16,755 nucleotides of DNA from NCBI GenBank assembly GCA_034696485.1, contig JAQIWT010000650.1, positions 1 to 16,755 of the forward strand, written 5' to 3'. Made by a program: the position numbers and the translations under genes. A model generated the notes under the pieces. It was not told where the DNA came from. It saw only the letters and a list, made by a program, of their open reading frames with translations, and ran no database searches. Below, in pieces: positions 1 through 7,815 of this stretch (the stretch's first letter is position 1; each line of letters starts with the position of its first letter). This DNA is from Isohypsibius dastychi (Eukaryota; Tardigrada; Eutardigrada; Parachela; Isohypsibiidae).

Positions 1-353
1 ATTTTTCCGTCGGTCCCCCCCCCCCCCCCCCTCGTCATAAGATCACGACGCTCCGCCGCATTTGATGATTACTGGAAGCTCCACATGGACTTGCGTGAGT
101 ACTTGTTTGCTCGTAACATTAATTTGCTAAATCACGGTACTAAATTACAATAATAAATAAAGAGCAGCCACCGCCATTCTCGATATTACTTTAACTAACA
201 ATACCCATAATACGGAATGTAAGAATGAAAATTAGACGCACAAACAACCAGGCAGCAATCAACAACGAACAAGATGGCAAGAGGAAATGGAACTGGAATA
301 TGGCGCAAAACGAAACGGAATAGGTAGCGAAACAATATACTTAATGATAACAA
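1..353. other. Gene-free left edge with C17 tract
   Basis: No supportable coding region. The stretch begins with a run of 17 cytosines (15-31) and otherwise is AT-rich sequence downstream of the minus-strand gene that ends at 354. An AATAAATAAA string at about 154-163 is on the plus strand and could be a polyadenylation signal for something outside the window, but nothing supports that. Confidence 0.6.
15..31. repeat. C17 homopolymer tract
   Basis: Seventeen consecutive C on the plus strand, hence G17 on the minus strand. Pure G tracts of this length can form quadruplexes and are unstable in genomes. In C. elegans they are protected by the DOG-1/FANCJ helicase. The exact length may be uncertain because homopolymers are sequenced poorly. 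Confidence 0.9.
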
Positions 354-2158
354 TTACAAATCTGACTCACTAGCAACTGTAGTAGCCCTTCGTCGTTTAG
401 TTCCCTGAACTCCAGAGCTTGTAGCCACCGGGTATGCCATGCTGGAATCAAAAATGTTATCATCCACTTCCGACTCTTCCGGTTCGCCATGCACAAATGT
501 ATCTCCATCGTACATCCGGAAAAGGGAAATTCCGTTCAAGACTTCCAACGTAAACTGGTAGATGCCGTCGACAAGCTGATAAGAATACTGGCAAGCTTTC
601 GGTACCGGATGCCAGAATTTATTCAGGCATTTAGCTACCCGCCAGCATTTTCCTTCATCAGGAATAACCTCGAATCGGAACTTTGTAGCTTCATCGTCCA
701 AAGATCCGTTGTTCATGCCCGATTGAATGTATTCGACGTTTTCCCGCGTGAATTTTCCAGTCCAATCCTTTGCGGGACCGAAAATTCCTGATGCTGGCTG
801 ATCTTCCGTTTGGCGGTCTTTCTTCATACGGAACGTAAATATTTGATCCTGCATCCCTTGCGGCGTTAACGACCAGAACTCCGCTAGAGCAGAAATTTCG
901 GCACAGGTCATACGTTCGGTTGTTGATGATGTCATTATCCGTGGCGGGTTTTTCATCTCCAAGTGCCAAGAAACGTCATGGCGATAAATGCGCTCGATTC
1001 CCCCTGTTCGGCCATTGTAGATGCCAGCAAGCACAGCTCCAGACGGTCCCAACTAAGGGAAGACGGATTATTTAAAAACCATTATATTTCACATAATAAG
1101 AAACAAACTACAGTTGTTCTGAAATTGCTTTATAACAAATATTCAGTTCAAGCTCATTTATGTGAAAAATAAAAAAAATGTAATAAAATGATACAACAAC
1201 AATAACATTGCGAACTCACCAGCAAAATCATTCCGCCGGAATGAAGTATCCATTGATCAGCTCCGTTGTTCTCGTCGAACGACAAGTCGTGCGGATCACA
1301 GACTTCCTCGATCACAACCATAGTGTTCAATTCAGGTCCATTTTCAATCGCTTCAGCGGTAAAACGCAATCGGTAATATACATGTCTGATCATTTTTCCC
1401 GGAAATCCTACAGAAAATAGCCGTGGCTGGAAAGCATCTGCAAGGAGAATTTAGCCAAGTGAATATGACTTCCGGTTGATATTGCATGCAATCACTGAAT
1501 TACTTTTAGCTTCCATCTGCTGACTGTGCGGCGGTATAGTAGTCAGATATTTCTGCTCAATGACCAGTTTTTCCTCGGTTTCGATTGACGACAAGTGGAA
1601 AGGCTGCCAAAGATTCAAATCCGGACGTTTCCCCGGTGTCAAGTGCCAGATGTAGGTGCAATCCACTCGTCCAAACAGTGCTTTTTTGAATCGATTATTT
1701 GAAGTCACCTGGAAACCAAACAATATACCAGGTCCTTCATCAACGTTATTATTAATTTACCATAAACTCCAAGCAGCCCTGTGCGTGAATACACGCAGTA
1801 TTTAATGTTCGGAGAACCCGAAATACCGCTCCGCAATTCTCAACAACAACATAACTCCCGATTGGAACTGATCGCAGATCATCCATTCCATCTCCAATCT
1901 CAACGGTCTTTCCGGAAGAAGGCTTGGCTGACAGAGTATAATACTTGAATTCTCCCGGAATCTGATTCAAATGACGACTACGGAGATAACCCTGGGTGAA
2001 TTGTTCCTCGCTGTATATAACCGCTGCCATCCATGTCCCGTCCATATCATCGTCCTTGCCAAATGGATGCATTCTTTTGAGAGAGGAGCTCCGGTTCCCT
2101 GTTAACGCAGAAATCCAGGAACCACTAGAGTAAACTACCAAGTCCGTCGAATTTCTCA
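354..2158 (-). CDS. Unrecognised multi-exon protein (5' end not resolved)
   Basis: I do not recognise this protein. Read on the minus strand, four exons join in frame: 2158-1761, 1708-1504, 1437-1220 and 1052-354, with intron lengths 52, 66 and 167 nt. Donors are GTAAAT, GTAATT and GTGAGT; acceptors are TTCCAG, TTGCAG and CCTTAG. This gives about 506 residues. The first exon is preceded by a good acceptor (TTTCAG at 2164-2159), so a further upstream exon or a trans-splice site is likely. No start codon was found upstream. The first internal Met is at 2072. The first exon looks beta-rich. The last 30 residues are acidic and then basic (TKRRRATT), a possible nuclear signal. There is no signal peptide, membrane helix or catalytic motif that I can name. 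The gene is divergent from the HhH-repeat gene, less than 180 bp away. Exon joins are fairly secure; function is unknown. Confidence 0.7.
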
Positions 2159-2225
2159 CTGAAATCAAAAATGCATTTGATTGATTTGTATTTGATTGGT
2201 GAATTTAAGTTATCTCACATTTCTT

Positions 2226-2244
2226 TCGATTGATTGATTGATTT
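2226..2244. repeat. GATT microsatellite
   Basis: About four tandem copies of a GATT tetramer lie between the divergent minus-strand gene and the plus-strand HhH-repeat gene. Further scattered GATT/TTGATT units occur back to about 2170. It is a simple repeat with no evident function. Confidence 0.6.
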
Positions 2245-2334
2245 TGTTTGGTTGAACACAAAACTCTTCAAGGGGAGTCTTCTGACGGTTTAATCCAGAG
2301 ATATCCTGTTTGTGTTGTGAGCGAAGTAACTACG

Positions 2335-4473
2335 ATGGAACAAAGTTTGAATAATTTCCCATGTGCCGCATGTCCAGAAAATGGTAGGCTTCTGGATTTT
2401 ATCCGGATGCACTATGGTCAAACGAAGATATTGGAAAATGGATGTGTCCATTCTGATCTACAAGTCCTCTCCCAAGCCACTGGCCAAATAACATCTGAAA
2501 ACATACAGAGCATTAGACTAACTTGTGATGTTCGTGGAATTCTGGAATATTTCTTTTACGAGGAGACGTTTGGTCATGATCGTAGGTGCCTTTATTCTGT
2601 AATTGTGTAACGATAACAAAACTAAATTTTATTCAGCATTAATGCGTATAGCATGTCATTGGAACCGTCCTTTGGTGGATTACCTGCTCCGAGAAGCCAA
2701 ACTGTCTGCGGGTGAAACCAGCCGACTTATGTTTGTAGAAGCGGCTAAGAACATTGCGGCAATGGACTTCCGGCTTGTTGCGGGACGGATTGAAACGGAT
2801 CTGCCTAATTACAACTCTGTTATTGGAGTTTTTGTGGAATGGTTCTTGGATCCCGGGATGCTCCAGGCGCTCGATGGTGACTAAAACATGTGCAAAGTTA
2901 CAGACAATGAGGAATAATCATTTTGTTTCAGAAAATGTCACCAACTTTCTGCGAAAACCAGAGGGGATGCTCAAAACTAGATTAACAATGCAAAATCACG
3001 AAGGTAATATTTTTTTTGTTATGAAAAAAATACAAAAGAAAATATATAGTTCTGGCAGCCACTGCAAAGATTAAAAAAAACCGAAAACCGTAATTATTAA
3101 GCGAGGTGGGGGAGGGGGGGGGATTTTAGCTGTGGAGTTAGAAGAAGACACCTTACCATTATATGTGTTACCTTACCCTTACCAGTATTGCACTTCTCAC
3201 ATTCTTCCCGGATCTTCATTGGGTTTTGGCATTTCCGGTAAACCAGGTTTCCGGATTTTTCTCATTCAGAAGTCAGCAGGAATCGTTTCCGCATTGTTTG
3301 TTTTGTGATCTGTAATCAATCAATTTAATTATGAATCATCAACCAGCTCGTGAGTAAAGTTTTGTCCAGAAAAAAACTTCTAAAATCGCTCGATTTTTTT
3401 CTATTATTTGTCGTTATTTTTGCAGAGTCCTCGAAGGTAGAAATAGCAAACGAAGGGAACGGCCTTCTGATTGCATACTTAACCAGGGAGGCTGGAGCCA
3501 GACACAGAGCAAGTGGAGGATCAGCTGAGGAACTTCGGAAAGTTGTGGATCGCATCTCTTCTTTAAAATGGCTGATGACGTATGAAAATTTCGGAGCTCT
3601 GAGCGATATCCCACCGTGGATCGGGACTTTCATTGGATGGTTCTTCCGTAATCGCGATGCTGTCCAAACAGGTTTGTTTATTGTTTTGGAAGTCGCCGGA
3701 AGTGGTTAAAATTGCTTGTTTGTTGACAGGTGATTATGAGATCCGTTGTTTCAATTATCGAAATGCTGGCTTGGTTGAGCGGTTGCTTCAATTGGCTCGA
3801 TACAACGAGGGTGAAGAACTTGGCATCGGGCTTCGAATGGCTGCGCGTGATATAGCCGCTTCCGTTGTCGAGATCAGCAGTTACAACATGCTTTCTCTAC
3901 GATCCGTGGACGTTGCGATCAGCAGGATCATTCAGGAATTCAAAGACGAGCAGAAACCAACGCAAGGTTTGTATGGAATTCCATTTTTAAGTGCTTATCC
4001 TTGTTCTAATCAGCGCTTACAACTTAGTTGCTGTGGACCGCGAACAAGATGTTGCCGTCAATGTTACTCCGCCGAAGCCGAATGTCTTGTCGACTGATCG
4101 CACTTATAAAGTGGATTGTCCAGGAAATGAAAAGATCGTAGATGGATTATTAAAGGAAGCAATTCGACGCGAACAGCTGCCAAGAGGACCAACACATGGA
4201 AAGCCGGATTATTTCATCGGGCAGCTACGCAGAGCTGCTTGGAGCATCGCTCAAGTTGGTAGTGAAATTCAGGATGGAATTGAAGCTGCAAAACATCTCA
4301 CTGGCGTTGGTCCAGTTATTGGAGGTATGATCAATAATCTCCTCGGAAAAAGGAAAGATCGTTGCTTTAGTGTTGAAGAAACTCAGCCAGTGCGGGGAAG
4401 GTCTTCGGTGCCAGGTGCAAAGCCTAAAGAGGTTAAGCGTGCTGAAGAAATTTTCACTTCTGATGAGGAGTAA
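2335..4473 (+). CDS. Tandem helix-hairpin-helix-like repeat protein (one gene or two)
   Basis: Exons 2335-2581, 2637-2876, 2932-3003, 3426-3671, 3730-3966 and 4028-4473 join in one frame (495 residues). Every intron is phase 1. Exons 1, 2, 4, 5 and 6 each encode one degenerate repeat: an Asn-x2-Leu/Ile helix with L-L-x2-A, then R-A-A-x2-I-A, then a glycine-turn segment such as L-T-G-V-G-P-V-I-G-G-M-I or I-P-P-W-I-G-T-F-I. This pattern matches the N-terminal HhH domain of polymerase beta/lambda and MUS81, which binds DNA ends or branched DNA. The repeat in exon 6 is the clearest. No polymerase or nuclease catalytic domain follows. The C-terminus is basic and then acidic (FTSDEE end). Alternatively this is two genes: exon 3 can read on to a stop at 3072-3074 (209 aa), and a 19-nt exon with its own ATG (3331-3349) splices in phase to exon 4 (315 aa). 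DNA binding is inferred. Confidence 0.72.
3004..3425 (+). other. Long intron or intergenic spacer inside the HhH-repeat locus
   Basis: This 422-nt stretch is much longer than the neighbouring introns (55-61 nt). It contains a G-rich run (G9 at 3114-3122), a cluster of TTACC/CTTACC units around 3151-3185, and a possible small first exon at 3331-3349 (ATG, then donor GTGAGT). An acceptor-like CATTCAG near 3270 lies about 60 nt before that ATG. It may therefore be a promoter region for a second gene or an alternative promoter. I see no other coding signal. Confidence 0.5.
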
Positions 4474-4710
4474 CTTTCTGTTCACTGAGATGCTTACCTC
4501 GGTTTTTCTACTTCGTTGTGGATAAAATACTTTAATGTGTGGTATGCGTGATATAATCAAAACAATTAGCAAAGCGGATTATCATGGTTCTTGAAATAGT
4601 ACCCGACTGCAAGCTTCCGTGGAAACAAAAGCGTACGGAGATATTGTGATTAAGAACCACTGTTGTGGTTTACGTATGAATGGGACATTGAGTGCGGAAT
4701 GTGTTGAGGC

Positions 4711-4735
4711 GGGGGGGGGGGGGGGGGGGGGGGGG
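4711..4735. repeat. G25 homopolymer tract
   Basis: Twenty-five consecutive G on the plus strand, about 160 bp before the TATA box of the RRM gene. It is a strong candidate for a quadruplex-forming, length-variable site. The true length may differ because of sequencing limits. Confidence 0.9.
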
Positions 4736-4893
4736 TACCTGAATAAATGTTACTACGCCAGACGACGACTTTTCTCACCAGGGCCTATCCAGGGTTTTTG
4801 CAGGCCACTACGGCGTGAGATGCTACCAGGGCTTCTGCGAAGGTTATTGCACACCAGGCATGGATCGGAATTTCCCCGCTCCACTTCTTGGCA

Positions 4894-4931
4894 TATAAAA
4901 GTGCGAAGTGTTTTTGCAGTGTCTGTCAGTC
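4894..4931 (+). promoter_or_regulatory. TATA box and initiator for the three-RRM gene
   Basis: TATAAAA at 4894-4900 is followed about 32-34 bp later by TCAGTC (4926-4931), which matches the arthropod-type initiator TCAGTY with its A at 4928. This would give a 5' leader of about 120 nt before the ATG at 5047. Spacing is slightly long but plausible. Transcription start is inferred only from the motifs. Confidence 0.5.
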
Positions 4932-5046
4932 TCCCGCAATTTCGCCACATTATTTCAGTGAACTTCTTTGATCTCTTATTTTGTCCAGTAGTTCAATTGC
5001 TCTTGAAATTCCTGTCAGCTTTGCCTGTAGCAGTTTCTGAGTCAGG

Positions 5047-6404
5047 ATGCAGAACTTCACACTCATCAAAACCCCCTCTGCTCGTCACTTCAAATGTGAT
5101 TCTTCGCATGAGCTGTCTTGGGATGCGGAAGTAGACCCTGCACACCTCCAATTGGAAGGACGGAAACTGATTCTATCTTATTTGCCTCCAGACGTGACCT
5201 CTGAAGAGCTTGGAGTACTCGGAGGGATGTTTGGCACTGTCGTAGAGTCCAGGCTTGTCGTCGATCCAAATGGTGAGAGCATGAAAGCGGAAGTTGTGGC
5301 AATGATTATTTTGTGTGTTTTCTGCTCCGTTTGATTTTGCCAACTTGTAATTCGTAAAACTGTACAGGCGTGAGCTGCGGATATGCGTTTTTGGAATTCC
5401 AGACATCTCCTATGGCCAAGAACGCGATTTCCGGACTTGACGCACTTCCGCTTCGTGGAAAATTCCTTCGAGTGAAATATGCCATGACCCAATTAGGAAA
5501 TGAATTCCATCATCGATCCCAGCTTCACATATCAAAGTAAGAATGATTTTGGAGGATTTTCTCAGGCAGTGATGTTCGAGATTTTGTTCAGATCTCTTAA
5601 TGTGGGTGTTTTGCGTTTTTGAAGAATTCCGATCGAATGGACCCTGGAGGATTTGGCTGACCGAATGACCGGATTTGGACAACTTTCCAGCGTAAAACTT
5701 CTGATGAAAGGAGGTAGGTTTGTTTGTTCCGGGAATTCATTTAGAACATGACAAATTTAATTTCGCTCTTGACCTTTGAATTTTGTTTTCGTTTGTTTCT
5801 GTTCGGATTGACCTTTATATTTCATCATAATTTTTTGCGTGCCTTCGCTTGAAACGGAAGTGCATTTTAGATCGGACAAATCCCGTTCGATTAGCTAAAT
5901 GTGTGTTTTTGTAGGTCGTTCGACCGGAACTGGCTTCGTTCGTTTCCTGCGACATGCTGACGCGAATGCCGCTTTGGAACATCTGCGACAGGCAGCCATC
6001 ACTGATCCCCATGCTATTTCGCCATCGTGGACTCATCATGTGGCAAAGCGGCAAACATTGTATGTTGGTAACATCTCTTCTGGAATAACAAGGGACTGTT
6101 TGCGAGACCTATTTCATCCATACGGCATCGTCTTGAGTACTGCCGTGAGTTATTTGTTTGTTTATCACGTTTTATGAGCGCTAATTTATTGGTGTTGTTT
6201 TGGAAAGGTCATCCGGGTCGGAAGCACGCAAGGAGGAGGCTATGGGTTTGTTGACATGGCCAGAAAAACTGATGTAAGTTGCTTGTGTGCTTTCGAACAC
6301 AGAACACAAACTGTACAAATTCATTATAGGCAAACCGGGCTCGGAATGAATTACATCGAAGTGTGCAAGGAGGAACGACGATCACCGTTTCTCTCAAGGA
6401 TTGA
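5047..6404 (+). CDS. ELAV/Hu-like RNA-binding protein with three RRMs
   Basis: Six exons join in frame: 5047-5272, 5368-5536, 5625-5713, 5915-6144, 6208-6273 and 6330-6404, giving 284 residues. Three RNA-recognition motifs are visible. RRM1 has RNP2 LILSYL and RNP1 GYAFLEF. RRM2 has LHISKI and GTGFVRF. RRM3 has LYVGNI and GYGFVDM. RRM1 and RRM2 are close together and RRM3 follows a longer linker, as in the ELAV/Hu/Sex-lethal group, which binds AU- or U-rich RNA to control splicing and mRNA stability. The protein ends right after RRM3. It is shorter than typical ELAV proteins (about 350 aa or more), with a short N-terminus and hinge. Residues around the RNPs are divergent, so it is more likely an ELAV-like paralogue than the orthologue of a specific gene. 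The ATG at 5047 is the first in frame after the TATA/initiator pair. Confidence 0.85.
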
Positions 6405-6621
6405 TCACTTCCGGCGGATGAAGTAATCTAACGCATTCTCACTATCTGCGATACTGTTTTTCTTCTCGGTTTTAACTACTCCCTGACTTTTTCTGTTGTT
6501 TTGGGTGCACTTTTATTCTGCAAATTTTTACAAAGATTTGATATTCAAGCTGGAATGTATATTTTGACGCATTTGTAGGCATTGTTGATATTTTTAAGCA
6601 GCTTTTTCTGCTCTTGAATTG

Positions 6622-6627
6622 AATAAA
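6622..6627 (+). terminator. Polyadenylation signal of the RRM gene
   Basis: Canonical AATAAA about 220 nt downstream of the TGA stop of the three-RRM gene, in AT-rich sequence. It is the first canonical hexamer on this strand after the stop that I see. Confidence 0.5.
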
Positions 6628-6679
6628 AAGATTCGTTTGATCAGATATGTTTTCGGCTTTTCGACTGATCAAACACCAC

Positions 6680-6733
6680 TGAAAACCATTTCGGAATAAC
6701 GCAAACGACAGAAACACGAGATTATCGAACATT
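6680..6733 (-). pseudogene. Relic of a transposase C-terminal end
   Basis: On the minus strand this segment is about 80% identical to the last 18 or so codons of the transposase at 10551-7816 (compare 7829-7882). The shared residues include SRVSVV and PKWFS. Several differences fall at synonymous third positions (TCT/TCG, GTC/GTT, CCG/CCA), which suggests the copies diverged while coding. Here the upstream codon is a stop and the downstream stop codon is lost, so it is a dead fragment. No further similarity is visible on either side. Confidence 0.6.
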
Positions 6734-6960
6734 GTTGTTGTTGTCTGGCTGGGTAGCGTCAGTTTGAACCCCTTACTATTGGGGTTACTCTCCAGAACCC
6801 CTCCCTCTCTTTCCTAGACCCCTACATCATTTTTCGGTTTTGCGTTCCACATGCTCGATCGGCTCTATCTTTTTCGGTGTGTTTGTTTCTTGATAAGATA
6901 TGAACCGGAGTTTAAACTGGTTCCTGCCCAGCATTTACGGCGATTTTTATCTGAAACAAC

Positions 6961-7659
6961 ATGGAGCCAACACGGAATGTCTCAGTGGCTGCGGATGATA
7001 TGGACGTGGTGGCGGTAGATCAGCAGAATTGCAACCAAAATATTCGTCAAGCGCTCTTCGCTCATGAAGCTCTTCCTTTGCATGCAGAAGGAGCTGCCTT
7101 GATGACCAGAATCATGACAGCTTATTCTGCCAGATTTGCCAACGCAATTCAAGAGGGGCTTAACGCGCTGGAACACATTGGACTAAAGTGGGGGCCAGTC
7201 ACTCCGACGTTGATAGCTTTGGTTGTTTTCGCTGATAAAGAGGTACGGTGGTTCTTTTGATCACATCTATTATGTATGCGCAAGTTGACAGTTTTACAGT
7301 TGCGAGCTATTCCGCCTGGTGAACTATTCAGCGGAGCTTCCAGAATTTCCGAAGGGACTCTGAGTCAATACAAATGGGCGCTCGAGAAATATAGAGCTTT
7401 TCTTCAAGACGCGGCGAAAGATCGGTCGGACACGGCTTCGGACTCTGATATAACCACAAACTCTGGCCCACCAACTTCTATCTCAGTTCACCATTCAAGT
7501 GACGTAGATCTGCTGGGAGGAATTCAAGAACATGAGCTGGTTATCAGTGAAGAATCCGAGGAATCCGAACCGGAAATGGACGTTGTGCAGTTAAATTTCG
7601 ATGATTCCGACGACAAAGAAAATATCGCACACCTGAATCGTGATTCACCAGAAGTCTGA
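6961..7659 (+). CDS. Small HhH-like protein with acidic tail
   Basis: Two exons (6961-7242 and 7300-7659) are joined at a 57-nt phase-0 intron, giving 213 residues. Residues about 24-90 resemble one repeat of the HhH protein at 2335-4473. There is an N-x-x-I-x3-L helix, an A-x-L-P turn, and then an I-Q-E-G-L-N-A-L segment followed by W-G-P-V-T-P-T-L-I, which lines up with I-Q-D-G-I-E-A-A and G-V-G-P-V-I-G-G-M-I in the last repeat there. That fold usually contacts DNA. The C-terminal 90 residues are Ser/Glu/Asp-rich, including EESEESEPE and DDSDDKEN, and look disordered. The ATG is the first in frame after a stretch without signals. A CATAAA string near 7782 may serve polyadenylation. It is convergent with the transposase gene; stops are 157 bp apart. 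The relationship is moderate evidence only. Confidence 0.65.
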
Positions 7660-7815
7660 CTCTGTGTTATGATGATTAAGTATTTTTAGGACAGATTGTG
7701 ATTCACTTCCGATCAGTTTTCTCATCCTTCTTCTTTTTTTCGCCATGTCGGTCATGATGTTATCAAGGTGCCATTCAATTGCATAAAATGATTCGCAGAC
7801 CCCGTGAAGTTTCTA

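Larger units (their letters stand above)
4474..5046. other. Intergenic region with G25 tract and promoter of the ELAV-like gene
   Basis: No convincing gene. A 171-codon open frame here overlaps the G tract and the 5' end of the RRM gene in another frame, and encodes a poly-Gly stretch with no domain. The segment holds a GATAAA polyadenylation-like string (4521-4526) for the upstream gene, the G25 tract, and a TATA plus initiator pair at 4894-4931. Confidence 0.6.
6405..6960. other. Intergenic region after the RRM gene
   Basis: Contains an AATAAA at 6622-6627, the relic of a transposase end at about 6680-6733, a short GTT run near 6732-6742, and a small inverted repeat (AACCCC at 6767-6772 with GGGGTT at 6781-6786). 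A C-rich, pyrimidine-rich segment follows to about 6830. No gene is supported until 6961. Confidence 0.6.

Noticed and set aside
489-791. Plus-strand open frame opposite the unrecognised minus-strand gene
   Set aside because: It is antisense to a well-spliced exon and has no splice partners or recognisable residues.
3151-3190. Cluster of TTACC units as interstitial telomere repeat
   Set aside because: The units are irregular and do not match TTAGGC or TTAGGG telomere repeats.
4619-5134. Open frame of 171 codons with a poly-Gly stretch
   Set aside because: It exists because the G25 tract is read as glycine, overlaps the promoter and first exon of the RRM gene in another frame, and shows no domain.
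6767-6786. Small inverted repeat AACCCC/GGGGTT as a terminator or RNA gene
   Set aside because: A 6-bp stem with an 8-nt loop is weak and easily occurs by chance.
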